Shown: positions 47,933 to 59,406, counted from the first letter of the stretch. The stretch is DNA of 64,000 nt from Mycobacterium angelicum (GCF_002086155.1 NZ_MVHE01000002.1:208236-272235), one strand, 5' to 3'. Translations and numbers: made by a program. Notes: generated by a model not told the origin, from the letters alone.

Positions 47933-48028
47933 CGCCATCGGGCACCGACCGCCAGCTGCAGTGCCCCCAGCGGCTTTTCACACTATCGGTGAGCCCACAA
48001 ATAGCCGCTTAAGAGCTGATAAAAATTC

Positions 48029-48047
48029 GGAGCATACGCTCCTTTTT
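48029..48047 (+). terminator. Intrinsic-type terminator after kup
   Basis: GGAGC (48029-48033), an ATAC loop and GCTCC (48038-48042) form a 5-bp stem followed by TTTTT (48043-48047). This resembles a rho-independent terminator in an AT-rich stretch about 97 bp past the kup stop. The short stem is weak for a high-GC genome. It would separate kup from the aminotransferase gene. Confidence 0.45.
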
Positions 48048-48106
48048 GGATGCTCATCTGGGTACACTGTCAGCCACGAGCACCACGACAGGCGGATTCG
48101 GGGACA

Positions 48107-49111
48107 GTGACAACATCTAACACAAGTGTGGTGGCCGATTCGTGCCGCTACGAGCTCGGTCTCAGCGAGAATCCCTTTCCCCCTTTGCCATCGGTGCGCT
48201 GCGCCATCGATGAGGCCATGGACCGCGCGAACCGATACCCGGAATTCTTGCCGCAGCGGCTCGCCCAGATCATCGCCAATCACATTGACGTGCGCCAGGA
48301 TCAGGTCATAGTCGGGGCCGGGGCCACCGGTGTGGCCATGCAGATTGTCGATTCGGTCTCCCGCCGCGGTGACGAGATGATCTATGCGACACCGACATTC
48401 GACGGTTACTCGATCATCTCTCGCATTGTGGGAACCACACCGGTTACGGTGCCTCTCGACGCATCGGGCCGGCAGGACCTCTCCGCCATGGCGGCCGCAC
48501 AAACCAGTCAAACCGGCGTGATCGTCGTGTGCCGGCCGCACAACCCAACCGGAACCATCGTCGATTCGGCTGAACTCCAAGACTTCTTTAACCGCGTCTC
48601 CCGGCATGTCACCGTCATTTTGGACGAGGCGTACGTGGAATTTCTGGACGGCGAGGATAGGATCGACGCTCGCGGCATCGTCGCCAAATATCCCAACGTC
48701 GTTGTGCTGCGCACGTTTTCCAAGGCGTACGGGCTCGCCGGTCTCAGAATCGGCTATGCGTTCGCCGCCGCGGAGTTGGCGGCCCGGGTGCGTGCCCGAC
48801 AAGTGCCGTTCGCGTTGGGAGTGATCGCCGAAGCCGCGGTGCAGGCGTCCTACCGCGCCGAGAGCGAGTTGACCGCGCGGGTCAGGACGATCGTCAAAGA
48901 GCGGGACGAACTTCGAAACGCATTGGTGGAAAGCGGGATTCCAGTACCGCGAAGCCACGCGAATTTCCTTTACCTGCCGTGCGCCGGCGTGGCAGAAGTC
49001 CTGTCCCGCGCCAACATCGGCGTCAAGGCCTACCGGGATGGCGCTGCCCGACTGGCGATCGGCGACCGCCCCGCCATGCGAGCGGTGCTGCGCGCATTAC
49101 GGATACGCTAG
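48107..49111 (+). CDS. HisC-like pyridoxal-phosphate aminotransferase
   Basis: A 334-residue class I/II aminotransferase. SENPFPPLPSV parallels the NENP motif of histidinol-phosphate aminotransferases; HNPTGT and the PLP lysine in RTFSKAYGLAGLRIGYAF are present. It is close to HisC but shorter, and the genome presumably has its own hisC. It converges with the small dehydratase subunit gene, overlapping by 4 bp, so it is the only plus-strand member of the putative pathway. It would transaminate a 2-oxo acid. The GTG at 48107 gives MTTSNTSV-like N-terminus. Confidence 0.85.
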   Translation: MTTSNTSVVADSCRYELGLSENPFPPLPSVRCAIDEAMDRANRYPEFLPQRLAQIIANHIDVRQDQVIVGAGATGVAMQIVDSVSRRGDEMIYATPTFDGYSIISRIVGTTPVTVPLDASGRQDLSAMAAAQTSQTGVIVVCRPHNPTGTIVDSAELQDFFNRVSRHVTVILDEAYVEFLDGEDRIDARGIVAKYPNVVVLRTFSKAYGLAGLRIGYAFAAAELAARVRARQVPFALGVIAEAAVQASYRAESELTARVRTIVKERDELRNALVESGIPVPRSHANFLYLPCAGVAEVLSRANIGVKAYRDGAARLAIGDRPAMRAVLRALRIR

Positions 49112-49628
49112 CCGCTGCCGATCTTTTCCCGCTTGTCCAGTATTTCCAGGAGGCCGCCGGCCCGCCAGATCCGCTGCACGAAGGCACCGGGTGGTTCCAG
49201 CGCGATGTGATCGTCGGCATCGGTGTGCAGCGTCCACGTGTCGAAGTCCAATTCGATACGCTGGCCGGCTTTGATGCGATGCCGGTCCGCTGGATCGGCG
49301 AAGCTCACGCAGGGCAGCGCATTGTTGGTGGCGCTGCGGTAGAAGATGCGGGCGAAGTCGACCGCCACGATCGCGGCTATGCGATTGAGCAGCAGACTTT
49401 GTATCGACGTTTCACGGCTCGACCCGCAGCCGAAGTTGCGCCCGCCAATGATCATGTCTCCCGGCACAATTGCCGGCTGCAGCTCGGGATTGAACTCATG
49501 GAAAAGTCCGCGCTTGACGACCTCGCGGTCCAGGCTGAAGAACGACGGCGGGTGGATGACGTCGGTGTTGACGTCGTCGCCGAAAACCCACGCGCGTCCG
49601 CGCACCGGGTGCAATGGATTCAATTCTT

Positions 49629-49632
<4 letters not shown>
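49108..49632 (-). CDS. Aconitase-superfamily small subunit (LeuD/homoaconitase-type)
   Basis: A 174-residue swivel-domain subunit. [17 protein letters not shown] at about residue 66 is the LeuD/HacB signature; [14 protein letters not shown] near the N-terminus is also typical. Length agrees with the two-subunit IPMI/homoaconitase class. Its ATG overlaps the stop of the large subunit by 4 bp (ATGA), a sure sign of coupling. Together they should isomerise a hydroxy tricarboxylate. The host should have leuCD for leucine elsewhere, which argues for a secondary-pathway role. Confidence 0.88.
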
Positions 49633-50876
<1,244 letters not shown>

Positions 50877-50877
50877 G

Positions 50878-52089
50878 TCAGTCCATCGCCGGTTGACCGG
50901 AAGTGCCCAGCAGCTGCACCAGCTCGGCGGAACTGACCCCGGAAAGGTGTTCTGCGTAGAAGCGCCGGTGCAGCTCGAACAGTTGCCGGTGGGCGGTCTT
51001 CGTCGCGTGCGCGTAACGGCTCTTCACCGTGGCGAGCAACCGGGTCACCGTGTTGTCGTCGGCGTCGCGACCGGCTTGGTTGAGCAGGACCCGCACCAGC
51101 GCACGGCCGGAATGCTTGCCCAAGACGAACTCCGTCGAGCGGCCCACTCCGCCGGACGGTAGGTATTCATAGCTGTCTTCGCTTTTGAGCATGGCATCGA
51201 CGTGTACTCCGGATTCGTGCCGGAACACATTGAGCCCGGTGACCGGTTTGATGAAGCTGGTGTGCACGCCCGAGTGGCGTTCCACTAGCTCGGCCAGGTT
51301 CTGCAGCTCGGTGAGCTTGACCCCATGCCGGCGGCCGTGCAGATAACTGAGGCCGACGGCGACCTCGGCCAGATCGGCGTTGCCGGCTCGCTCACCTAAG
51401 CCATTGACAGTGCACGTCAGACTCGTGGCGCCGGCGGCAACGGCAGCCAAGGTGTTGGCGGTAGCCAACCCAAAGTCGTTGTGGCAGTGGGGGCAGATCG
51501 CGATCGTCGACCCGAACGCGTCCCGAAGCAGCCGCACGAGGCTGGTCATTGATTCCGGTGTCGCACAGCCGACACTGTCGGCCGGGATCATTCGTCGCAC
51601 GGTCAAGCCGTCGTCGGCGATCCGTTCGCCCACCTTGATCAAGAAGGTCGGATCGGCGCGCGTCGCATCCTCGAATACGATGTTGAGCCCCATGCCGCGG
51701 CCGGCGACCTCTTCGGCGCCACTTCGGAGCAGGTCGACCGCAGCGGACCGGTCCATCCCCAGCGTCTTCTCGATGCGGGCATCGCTGGTCGGCATGAACA
51801 GAAACACTTCGTCGGCGTGCGCTCGCTCGGCCGCGGCGATGTCACCGGCAAACGGGCGCGCGGTTGCCCCGATCGTCGCGTTGACGCCACGATGGCGAAG
51901 CTCCTGCAGCGCCTCGATCTCGGTGGCGTCACTGGCCGGGAATCCGGCGTCGAGCATGTCGACACCGGCCGCGTCGAGGGCCATTCCGATTTCCACCTTT
52001 TCGGCGATCGAGAAGCCGACACCGGGCGCCTGCTCACCGTCGCGCAACGTGCAGTCGATGATCTCGACGCGGTCCCTGTCTGCGGTCAT
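50878..52089 (-). CDS. Homocitrate/2-isopropylmalate synthase-like enzyme
   Basis: A 403-residue HMGL-type TIM barrel. Motifs: [16 protein letters not shown] (catalytic Asp, N-terminal), [14 protein letters not shown] (metal-binding His), [15 protein letters not shown] and the late GKHSGRALV. It has no C-terminal LeuA regulatory domain. It condenses acetyl-CoA with a 2-oxo acid; the nearest models are NifV-type homocitrate synthase, AksA and FrbC. It stands between luxC-like (12 bp) and the dehydratase genes (1 bp). The ATG at 52089 is clear. Confidence 0.9.
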   Translation of the reverse strand: MTADRDRVEIIDCTLRDGEQAPGVGFSIAEKVEIGMALDAAGVDMLDAGFPASDATEIEALQELRHRGVNATIGATARPFAGDIAAAERAHADEVFLFMPTSDARIEKTLGMDRSAAVDLLRSGAEEVAGRGMGLNIVFEDATRADPTFLIKVGERIADDGLTVRRMIPADSVGCATPESMTSLVRLLRDAFGSTIAICPHCHNDFGLATANTLAAVAAGATSLTCTVNGLGERAGNADLAEVAVGLSYLHGRRHGVKLTELQNLAELVERHSGVHTSFIKPVTGLNVFRHESGVHVDAMLKSEDSYEYLPSGGVGRSTEFVLGKHSGRALVRVLLNQAGRDADDNTVTRLLATVKSRYAHATKTAHRQLFELHRRFYAEHLSGVSSAELVQLLGTSGQPAMD

Positions 52090-52101
52090 CGAAGTGCCTT
52101 C

Positions 52102-53535
52102 CTAATACTCGATGGTTGCCCACGGATGCATCTCGGCGTCGCACCAGACGACGAGCTCGGCCACACACGCGCGGCCGTCGTGCTTCCAGATCAAACTCGG
52201 GTCGGGCATGCGCCCGGGCGCACACAGACGAGTGGCACCTAGGCAAGCCAGAGCTGGTGCGAGAGTTCGCATTTCGCTGTCGACGGCCCCGACGGCCACG
52301 TTCTGCAGGTAACTTCCGTACGGGCGAAGCGCGTCGAGCATCTGGTCCACGCCGGGCACCGCAACGATCTGCAGTGTCCGATCGCCACCGGCCGAGTCGG
52401 CCAGCGTGTCATCGACGGATACCAGGCAATCCGCCGACGTCCAGACGCGCCGTCGCGCAGACTGCGCCGCCCAGTATTGGCGATCCACCCAGCGCATCCG
52501 GCGCGCGGCTAGCGCGGCGCTGTCCGGGCGGCCCAGGGGACACGTTGCCGCATAGCGCCGCATCGCCTGCGCCACCGACTCGGCGAACAGGGTGCCCGCC
52601 TCGATGCCGCCTTCGACGAGATAGGCCTGCGCCGCGATGCACGCGTGCTGATCGAACATCGAGGCGTCGCGCGCCACTTGCTCGGCGGTTTCGGCTATCC
52701 CTTTGGTCGCCAGGTATTCACGGGTCAGCAGGCCCACCGAAAACTTGTGGTTGTGCGCGATGAACCGCTGATCGAGTCGCATGCGCGCGTGAATGGCCGC
52801 ACACGACTCGTCGCCGCCGTAGGCGATGACGGTGTCGGCTTCGGCCAGCACCGCATCCCGCACGGCCGTTTCCGTCTGGTCCCAGTAGGTGACGACGACC
52901 GCTTCGCCGAACAGTGGCTGCAGCTGCGCCAGGGTCTCGACGAATTGCGCGGCAAAGGTGGGTTCACTGCTTGCGACCTTGACCACCGAGGCCGACTTCA
53001 CCAGCAGCGCGCGCACCACGCTCAGTGCCGGCAGGCCGGGCACGTTCCCAGTCATGACGTGACAGGTCAGGCTCGGGCCCACGGCCATCGTCCGGCCGCC
53101 GAGATCGCCATCGAGGCAAAAGTCGTCCAGCACTTGCGGATTGCCCAACTCGCGCCGCAGCACTGCCCACAGTGACGCGGCCCGATAGTTGCGCAGCTCG
53201 ACGTCGAAGCTGCGTTCGACCGTCTCGACCGAAAGTCCCGTCGCCGCGGCGACGGCGTCCCGGGTGGCGCGCCGGACGGGCCACTCGCGATCGCACCATT
53301 GGCTGGCGACGGCGTCGATCGCCTCGACAATGCTGGTGATCTCGAGGGTCCGAAGATTCGTGGTGGCCGCGCGCAGTCGCCGCCCGACTTCGGGCCACGC
53401 GGTCAGCCGCGGACGGTCCACGGCATATCCGCGCTCATGATGGGGGATACGCACACGTTCGATGTCGGGTGCGGCCAGCCACGCCGGAAGATGTGAGATC
53501 ACCGATGTCGTAGCAAGCGTGGCCGTTTCAGACAT
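52102..53535 (-). CDS. LuxC-type acyl-CoA/acyl-thioester reductase
   Basis: A 477-residue LuxC (PF05893) family reductase. [21 protein letters not shown] matches the family core, [17 protein letters not shown] holds the likely catalytic cysteine, and the end [32 protein letters not shown] follows the LuxC C-terminus. It reduces an activated acyl group to an aldehyde with NADPH. The ATG at 53535 overlaps the luxE-like stop by 8 bp. No luxAB is nearby, so light emission is not the role. Confidence 0.9.
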   Translation of the reverse strand: MSETATLATTSVISHLPAWLAAPDIERVRIPHHERGYAVDRPRLTAWPEVGRRLRAATTNLRTLEITSIVEAIDAVASQWCDREWPVRRATRDAVAAATGLSVETVERSFDVELRNYRAASLWAVLRRELGNPQVLDDFCLDGDLGGRTMAVGPSLTCHVMTGNVPGLPALSVVRALLVKSASVVKVASSEPTFAAQFVETLAQLQPLFGEAVVVTYWDQTETAVRDAVLAEADTVIAYGGDESCAAIHARMRLDQRFIAHNHKFSVGLLTREYLATKGIAETAEQVARDASMFDQHACIAAQAYLVEGGIEAGTLFAESVAQAMRRYAATCPLGRPDSAALAARRMRWVDRQYWAAQSARRRVWTSADCLVSVDDTLADSAGGDRTLQIVAVPGVDQMLDALRPYGSYLQNVAVGAVDSEMRTLAPALACLGATRLCAPGRMPDPSLIWKHDGRACVAELVVWCDAEMHPWATIEY

Positions 53536-54607
53536 GCGCGGCCTGCCGGGCGGTGAGAGCATCGAGGCTCACCGAACAGCCACGGGTGCTGTTGCGCTGC
53601 ACCCGGCCGACGATCGCGGCCCCTTCCGGTGCGGCGATCGCCAGGTCGCCGGTCAACAGTGCCGGCGGCCGGTCCAGTACGCACAGATCGATCACTTCGA
53701 GCAATCCGAGGCCGTCGTCGACGGGGTTCATCGTTTCGGCATCGCGGACGCGAAGCTGAACGTAGGGCTGGCCGCCTTTGATCCGTTCGCCCAGTGGGCC
53801 GATCGAGGCGTCGCCGCGGTCGTAGAGCTGGCTGGCCAACTCGGTCATGCCGAAGAGATTCACAAAACGGCCCGCCGGGATTCCGAACACATCGGTCAGA
53901 CTCGCCCGCAGCGCGTCGACGTGCAGCGGCGCGGACTGTCGTTTGAACCCGCCGGCATCGACCACCCTCGAGCCCGTCGGTAGCACGAAAGACTTTGCGC
54001 GCGTGGTGAAGTGCTCGCATACGTTGGCGAACGCCGACGAACCGCCGATAAGCACGGCCGGCTGACCGAAGTCGCACACCCGCTCGATTGCGGTATCCAG
54101 CCGCTCGTAATCCACCCCGTGGGCGCCGACGACCACCTCGCTCAACTCCGGGTCGCCGAGCTCGGAGGCGATGAGTTCCATGCCGTAGGCCATCACCATC
54201 GTCGGCGCGCTGGCGGCCGGTGGAACGAATCGGATGACGGCCGGCTGCGACAAACCGGCCATGACGTGCCTGCGGGCGTTGTCCAGGATGGACATCCGCA
54301 TCAATTCCATGCCGCATGCCGAGTAGCCGACTCGGCCAGGTGCGGCACCGGAGGTACCGCTGGTGTGAAACTGCCGCACCGGCGGTTGATCCGGAAACAA
54401 ATATGGCGCTGATTGCTTGAACGCGGTGTCCGGGATGGGGTGGCCGAACCGGGTGCTGCGCCAATACTCGGCGATCAATGGGGAATTGGCCGCGGCCAAG
54501 GCGAACGACCGATCGAGGATCGAGTCGACCTCGATATCCTCACCGAGGATAAGACACGCGATGTCGTCGACTAATTGCGCGACAAATCGCCCATGGTACG
54601 GGTACAC
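53528..54607 (-). CDS. LuxE-type acyl-protein synthetase (adenylating)
   Basis: A 359-residue member of the LuxE (PF04443) family of ANL adenylating enzymes. The phosphate loop [20 protein letters not shown] and the [16 protein letters not shown] segment are characteristic; the C-terminal [24 protein letters not shown] carries the acidic/aromatic region of the family. It activates a carboxylate as acyl-AMP and passes it to LuxC. The GTG at 54607 with GAAGGGG upstream is chosen over the open frame further left. The 128-bp gap to the next upstream gene contains no gene. Confidence 0.87.
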   Translation of the reverse strand: MYPYHGRFVAQLVDDIACLILGEDIEVDSILDRSFALAAANSPLIAEYWRSTRFGHPIPDTAFKQSAPYLFPDQPPVRQFHTSGTSGAAPGRVGYSACGMELMRMSILDNARRHVMAGLSQPAVIRFVPPAASAPTMVMAYGMELIASELGDPELSEVVVGAHGVDYERLDTAIERVCDFGQPAVLIGGSSAFANVCEHFTTRAKSFVLPTGSRVVDAGGFKRQSAPLHVDALRASLTDVFGIPAGRFVNLFGMTELASQLYDRGDASIGPLGERIKGGQPYVQLRVRDAETMNPVDDGLGLLEVIDLCVLDRPPALLTGDLAIAAPEGAAIVGRVQRNSTRGCSVSLDALTARQAAHV

Positions 54608-54735
54608 CCCCGAAACCCCTTCTGGTGTACAGCAATTCACAGTATTTTGAGCTGCCCACCAGCCCGCCATGCCTGGGCCGACAACGTCGGCGACACGACT
54701 TTAACAAACTTGGAGCAAGTGTTCCACCCCTTCTT

Positions 54736-55767
54736 TTACGCGGTCGCCGACGAATTCGGCTCATCGAAAATCGACCGAAATTTCTGCTGCCATTCGGCCG
54801 CGTGGACCGCCTTGATGCGGTCTGGCACATACAGCAGGTGCTGGCGGTCGTCGAGGGACTGCGGCGTCGCTGTACCGTCGCCCAGTATCTGCGGCGCGGC
54901 CGCGTCCGGCCGGGCGGGTATCGCGCCCAGCAATCGGCACCAATGCTCTTGCACCGGCCGGCTCAGCGCGAAATCGATGTAGCGGCGGGCCCACTCGGCC
55001 AGCTGCGGCGGCAGCCCGCGCGGCATCCACAAGCAGTCCATGGTGTCGGGCACACCTTCGGCCGGGGCAACCCAACCGACGTCCATGCCCGCATGCTGGA
55101 ATCCAATTGCGTTGGGAAGGGCCCGAAAACACAAGTCGAGGCGCCCCGCGCGCAAATGTTCGGCCAGTTGTCCGCTGTAATCCATCGCCGAAATCTGCGG
55201 CCGCATGGCGCGCAGAAAATCCCAGCACGGCTCCATGTGCTCAGGTATGTCGTCGACTGCGCCGCCGCCGAGAACCTGCGCCACGGCGTGGATGCCGTTG
55301 CCGTCCGGATACAACGCGATCCGGCCGCGGTGTCGCGGGTCGAGCAGCACGTCCCAGGACTCCGGCCCGCGGCCGCCGAACACCGCCCGCTGAAATACCA
55401 GGACATAGATCACCGAATAGACCATCGCCAATGGCCACCCGTCAAACCCGTCGAGCTTGGCCCGCGGATGCAAACTCAGCAGGTTGGGTACCTGCTCGGG
55501 CGTCAGGGGATCACACCAGCCGTCGTGGGCGGCGCGCATCGCGGCGACCGCGTTCGTCCACGCGACGCCGCACGGTGGACGCACCCCGGCACGCACGGCC
55601 GTGGCCAGCTGATCGGGCACCGCCAGGCCTACGTATTTCTGGTGACGTACCGCGATCCCGGTCGCCGCTTCGAAAGGATCCGACACCGCGCTTCGAAGGG
55701 CGCTGTCCCACGGCCCGCCCCACGACATGACCACAAGTTCATGATCGGGCGCTTCGGATTCCGGCAC
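54736..55767 (-). CDS. Solute-binding-protein-fold protein without signal peptide
   Basis: A 343-residue protein of the PotD/family-1 extracellular solute-binding type: VVMSWGGPWDSALRSAVSDPFEAATGIAVRHQKYVG opens the fold and ESWDVLLDPRHRGRIALYPDGNG is the hinge region. It has neither a signal peptide nor a lipobox; the N-terminus MPESEAPDHELV is polar. No permease or ATPase is near. It is probably cytosolic, as a ligand carrier or a Thi5-like enzyme descended from a binding protein. The GTG at 55767 lies 33 bp after cyp140. Confidence 0.78.
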   Translation of the reverse strand: MPESEAPDHELVVMSWGGPWDSALRSAVSDPFEAATGIAVRHQKYVGLAVPDQLATAVRAGVRPPCGVAWTNAVAAMRAAHDGWCDPLTPEQVPNLLSLHPRAKLDGFDGWPLAMVYSVIYVLVFQRAVFGGRGPESWDVLLDPRHRGRIALYPDGNGIHAVAQVLGGGAVDDIPEHMEPCWDFLRAMRPQISAMDYSGQLAEHLRAGRLDLCFRALPNAIGFQHAGMDVGWVAPAEGVPDTMDCLWMPRGLPPQLAEWARRYIDFALSRPVQEHWCRLLGAIPARPDAAAPQILGDGTATPQSLDDRQHLLYVPDRIKAVHAAEWQQKFRSIFDEPNSSATA

Positions 55768-55800
55768 CCGCGCACCTTATCGCGGCACCGGGCCGGCCGG

Positions 55801-57120
55801 TTACGACGTGACCATCGACCGGGCCGTACCCAGGGTCACCGGCAGGCTTGACCACCCGCGCAGCACCCGAGTCTCGCGGCGGCTGCCGGCACCCGCGGCC
55901 CGCACATCGGGGAAACGCTCGAAGAACGTACGCAGCCCGACTTCGCCCTCGGAACGGGCAAGAGCGGCACCCAGGCAGAAATGCCGGCCGGTGGAGAACG
56001 CGAGATGCCTTCCGGCATTAGGCCTTTCGATGTCGAACCGGTGCGGATCGGGGAAAATGGCCGGATCGCGGTTGGCCGCGGCCAGGTAGATCACCACCAA
56101 CTCGCCACGCTTTACCATGGTGCCCGCGATCTCGATATCCTTGCGGGCCACCCGGCCACTGATCTGGACCGGCGAATCCAGCCGGAGAATCTCCTCCACC
56201 GCATTCGGCCACAGCTCGGGGCGCTCCCGCAACTTCTCCAGTTGCTCAGGCGCATCGAGCAACATGCGAATCCCGTTGCCCAGCAGGTTCACTGTGGTTT
56301 CAAAGCCGGCGACCAATACCAATCCGGCGATCGCCTGCAGTTCGAACTCGTCGAGATGTGTGTCCGGATCACCACTTTCGGCCGTCCGGATCAACTGGCT
56401 CATAAGGTCGTCACCGGGAGTCCGCCGCAATTGCGCCAGATGGTCTATGAGCCATGAGTGAAACCCGGCGATGCCGCGTTGCACTCGCTGGTATTGCCAA
56501 TAGGACACCCCGATGTCCAGACTCGGTGCTCCCAGCTCACCGAATTCCAGGACGCGCCGCCGGTCGTGGTCGGGTACTCCCAAGATGTCGCTGATGACCG
56601 CGATGGGGAGTTGGGAGCAATAGCGCCCGACAACGTCGACAACGCCGGGCTGATCGGCGAGGCGATCCAGCAGGCTGATCGCTGTCTCTTCGACCCGATC
56701 ACGTAGCGCGGCAACCGCACGCGAGGTGAAGACCGCCGAGACCGTCTTGCGGTAGCGAGTGTGATCGGGTGGCTCCACCGCCAGCAGCGAAGGCGGCCGT
56801 AGCGGATGAAGCAAATGGTCGCGGGTGCGACGCTCGAGCCAGCGCACCGGCGCCGGCAGCGTCTCGCCCAGGGAGATGACGCGAAAATCGTCCGACCGCA
56901 ACAGGTCATGCGCGAGCCGGTAATCGGCGGTCAGGTAGTTGACGCGGGTCCCAACCAAGCGACCATGCCGTCGCACCTCGTCGAAAAAGGGCACCGGATC
57001 AACGGCGACGGCCGGGTCGGCGAACAGCTTGGCCTGCATGTCACCTCGCCGCCTCGCGAAGGCGGCCAGGCCTCGGATCACCCCGTGCATGGCAAACCAA
57101 TGCAGTTTGTCCCTCACCAC
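55801..57120 (-). CDS. cyp140: Cytochrome P450 CYP140
   Basis: A 439-residue P450 almost the same as M. tuberculosis CYP140 (Rv1880c). The haem-binding loop FSTGRHFCLGAALARSEGEVG, the I-helix GLVLVAGFETTVNLLG (AGxET), the K-helix EEILRLDSPVQ and the meander are all present. It needs ferredoxin and reductase from elsewhere. It is conserved in mycobacteria independently of the island, but here it lies just upstream of the SBP-luxE genes on the same strand, so it may have been recruited. Confidence 0.95.
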   Translation of the reverse strand: MVRDKLHWFAMHGVIRGLAAFARRRGDMQAKLFADPAVAVDPVPFFDEVRRHGRLVGTRVNYLTADYRLAHDLLRSDDFRVISLGETLPAPVRWLERRTRDHLLHPLRPPSLLAVEPPDHTRYRKTVSAVFTSRAVAALRDRVEETAISLLDRLADQPGVVDVVGRYCSQLPIAVISDILGVPDHDRRRVLEFGELGAPSLDIGVSYWQYQRVQRGIAGFHSWLIDHLAQLRRTPGDDLMSQLIRTAESGDPDTHLDEFELQAIAGLVLVAGFETTVNLLGNGIRMLLDAPEQLEKLRERPELWPNAVEEILRLDSPVQISGRVARKDIEIAGTMVKRGELVVIYLAAANRDPAIFPDPHRFDIERPNAGRHLAFSTGRHFCLGAALARSEGEVGLRTFFERFPDVRAAGAGSRRETRVLRGWSSLPVTLGTARSMVTS

Positions 57121-57157
57121 ACCTCCCTGGGGGACAGGCCGGATATGTCCGGCGCTA

Positions 57158-57580
57158 TCAGCATTCGGCGACGATCTTGAAGTCGGTCGTCACGACCTTG
57201 TTTGGATTGCTGTTGCTGATCCCGTAGGCGCTTCCGGTGATCGTGTACGTGCGATTGGCCAGGTCGACATGCGCGTCGCCGACCCCGCCCTCCCAGAAGC
57301 TGCCGTTGAACCCGTCGACGTTGCGGATCTTCACCCACTGCGGGATCACCCGGTCACCACTGATCAGGACTACCGCCTGCACCTGGCCGTCGCGGTCACG
57401 GATGTCGATGGTCCGGTAGGACTGGTCCTGACTGCACGCCGGAGGACGGGTCGTGTGGGTAGCGCCGTCGATGGTCAGACGGGCGGCTTTACGGGGCACC
57501 GTCTGGGCATCCGCACATCCCGCGACGCCGGCGACAACCGTCAATGCGACCCCTGCCACCGTGACGAAGCGATTCCGCAC
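57158..57580 (-). CDS. lppE: Lipoprotein LppE
   Basis: A 140-residue lipoprotein, equal in length to Rv1881c. The signal peptide ends in VAGC; the mature part has KIRNVDGFNGSFWEGGVGDAHVDLANRTYTITG, typical of the mycobacterial 19-kDa-type lipoprotein family (LpqH-like). GGGAGGTGG just upstream sets the GTG start at 57580. It precedes cyp140 by 37 bp and follows the SDR by 42 bp, in conserved order. Confidence 0.9.
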   Translation of the reverse strand: MRNRFVTVAGVALTVVAGVAGCADAQTVPRKAARLTIDGATHTTRPPACSQDQSYRTIDIRDRDGQVQAVVLISGDRVIPQWVKIRNVDGFNGSFWEGGVGDAHVDLANRTYTITGSAYGISNSNPNKVVTTDFKIVAEC

Positions 57581-57622
57581 CGGCCACCTCCCAGTTAGCG
57601 CCTGAGCATTGTGCACGAAACT

Positions 57623-58450
57623 TTACTGCCGATTCGGGTCCATGGCGGGAAGTGATTTGGCAATGCGACTGCGAACGAATTCCGGACTGATCGCCTTGAG
57701 CCGGTCGATCCACCGAATGCCTTGCGGCACATACCAATGCAGCCGGGTCGGGTGCTGATAAGCCTGCCATGCCGCCTCGGCGACGCTGGCGGCGGGCATG
57801 AGCCGGAACATGCCCTTTTTGGGTGCGGCAGCGCGAATCTGTTCGGCCGTAGCGGTCGCACCCCCGTTCGAGTGGTCGGGCGTAGTGGTCAGGATCGCGG
57901 TGTCGATCAGCCCGGGCAGCACATCGGCGACCCGTACCCCGTGCCGCTGCCACTCGATGCTCAGCGCCTCGGTCAGCCCCTTGACCGCGTGCTTGGTGGC
58001 CGAGTAGACCGCGAGACGCGGCATTCCATAGGTGCCTGAGGACGACGACGTGGAGAACATCAGACTTCCCGGTGCCTTCTTCAGGTAGGGCAGCGCGCCA
58101 TACGCACCGGTCAGCACCGCTTTGAAGTTCACCTCGACGACGCGCATGGCGGCGTCGTACGGCACGTCCTCGAACCAGCCACCCTGGCCGACGCCGGCGT
58201 TGTTCCACATCATGTCGAGGCCGCCACCGGCATGACCCGAGCAAAAGTCAGCCAAAGCGGCATCGAGCGCGGTCTTGTCGGTCACGTCGACAACGCGGGT
58301 CCACACCCCGGGGCCTAGCTGCGCGCGCAGGGACGCGAGCCCTTCCTCGTCGCGGTCCACCGCGCCGACCCGCCAGCCCTTGGCGTGGAACAGTTTTGCG
58401 CCTTCACGGCCCATCCCGCTGCCGGCACCGGTGATGAATATCGTCTTCAT
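57623..58450 (-). CDS. Short-chain dehydrogenase/reductase
   Basis: A 275-residue classical SDR like Rv1882c. TGAGSGMG (cofactor), NNAGVGQGG, STSSSSG (serine) and YSATKHA (YxxxK) are all present. A C-terminal stretch (RLHWYVPQGIRWIDRLKAI) is shared with mycobacterial relatives. The cofactor loop followed by VGAVDRDEEGL suggests NAD(H). Substrate unknown. Confidence 0.9.
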   Translation of the reverse strand: MKTIFITGAGSGMGREGAKLFHAKGWRVGAVDRDEEGLASLRAQLGPGVWTRVVDVTDKTALDAALADFCSGHAGGGLDMMWNNAGVGQGGWFEDVPYDAAMRVVEVNFKAVLTGAYGALPYLKKAPGSLMFSTSSSSGTYGMPRLAVYSATKHAVKGLTEALSIEWQRHGVRVADVLPGLIDTAILTTTPDHSNGGATATAEQIRAAAPKKGMFRLMPAASVAEAAWQAYQHPTRLHWYVPQGIRWIDRLKAISPEFVRSRIAKSLPAMDPNRQ

Positions 58451-58470
58451 CGATCTGGCCGAGCCGCCCC

Positions 58471-58926
58471 TCAGCCTGCTTCGACCACATCTTTGATGCG
58501 CTGCAGCGTCTTCGTCATGTCTCTGATGTTGCGGCGTTTACGTAAGAAGCCTCCTAACACCCAGTAGACGTTGAGCAACGGCGACGGCGCGAGCTGAAAC
58601 GACTCGGTCACGTCGGTGCCGTCGCCGGCCGGTGCCAACTGGTAGTGCCAGTTGTTCACCGGCCGATCGCCGACCAGTACAGCAAATCCAAACTCGCGGC
58701 CGGGCTCGCATGCGGTGACTTCGCAGGTGGTCCAGTAGACCGGGCCGATCTCGTTGCGCCGGACGTGCCCGCGGAAGCGGGCACCCAGCTCGGGACCGGT
58801 CGCATCGCCGAGCCACTCGGCTTCGAACGTTTCCGGTGAGAACCGTCCGGTATTTCGAATATCTGCGATTAATTGCCAGATCGTGTCTGGTTGCGCGGCC
58901 ATATGAACCGTTGCTGAACCCTGCAT
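58471..58926 (-). CDS. SRPBCC family protein
   Basis: A 151-residue helix-grip protein like Rv1883c. It starts MQGSATVHMAAQPDTIWQLIADI and contains RFRGHVRRNEIGPVYWTTCEVTACEPGREFGF. Such proteins bind hydrophobic small molecules. It lies 20 bp upstream of the SDR, so the two are in one transcript with lppE and cyp140. Function unknown. Confidence 0.85.
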   Translation of the reverse strand: MQGSATVHMAAQPDTIWQLIADIRNTGRFSPETFEAEWLGDATGPELGARFRGHVRRNEIGPVYWTTCEVTACEPGREFGFAVLVGDRPVNNWHYQLAPAGDGTDVTESFQLAPSPLLNVYWVLGGFLRKRRNIRDMTKTLQRIKDVVEAG

Positions 58927-58977
58927 AGGGGGATCCAAACATGTTCACTGTAACGAAACCAGGCCACGCGCCGATAT

Positions 58978-59406
58978 TCACTGACTGGGCATGAATATCC
59001 CGATAATCTGAGTCACCGCCTGCTGCAGCGGACGCATCTCCTTGGGCAGCACCACCGGGACGGGCGGCAGGCCGCCGGCGGTGGCGCACTTCGGCCACGC
59101 AGCGGGTCCCTGGCCGGCCAGGACGCGGTTGGCGACGGCGATTTGCTGCTGCTTAGAGGCATTTGCGGGGTTTCCGACGCCACCGTAGTCCTCCCACGTG
59201 GCTTGCTTGAACTGCAGACCGCCGTAGGCTCCGTTGCCAGTGTTGGCGCTCCAGTTGCCGCCGGATTCGCACTGTGCGACGGCCTCCCAGTTCATCAGAT
59301 CGGCGTGGGCGACCCCCGGTGAAAAGCCGGTGGTTAGCGACATCGAGGCCGCGAGGAAACCCGCCGCCGCAGCGGACTTGATGAGGGGCTTGCCGATGTT
59401 CGTCAT
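58978..59406 (-). CDS. rpfC: Resuscitation-promoting factor RpfC
   Basis: A 142-residue secreted lytic enzyme. The signal peptide ([17 protein letters not shown] to VAHA) leads to the Rpf domain [33 protein letters not shown], whose Glu in QCESGG is the catalytic acid. It cleaves peptidoglycan and helps dormant cells regrow. Compared with M. tuberculosis RpfC, the C-terminal tail is different (Pro-rich, then [14 protein letters not shown]). The ATG at 59406 is chosen by analogy with MTRIAKPLIKSA; in-frame codons upstream are possible. Confidence 0.92.
   Translation of the reverse strand: MTNIGKPLIKSAAAAGFLAASMSLTTGFSPGVAHADLMNWEAVAQCESGGNWSANTGNGAYGGLQFKQATWEDYGGVGNPANASKQQQIAVANRVLAGQGPAAWPKCATAGGLPPVPVVLPKEMRPLQQAVTQIIGIFMPSQ

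Noticed and set aside
52102..54607. Bioluminescence (lux) operon
   Set aside because: Only LuxC- and LuxE-type genes are present; no luxAB or luxD. The luciferase-like F420 enzyme at 491-1414 is 50 kb away and belongs to a different subfamily.
54736..55767. ABC uptake system for the island
   Set aside because: The binding protein lacks a signal peptide and no permease or ATPase genes are in the island.
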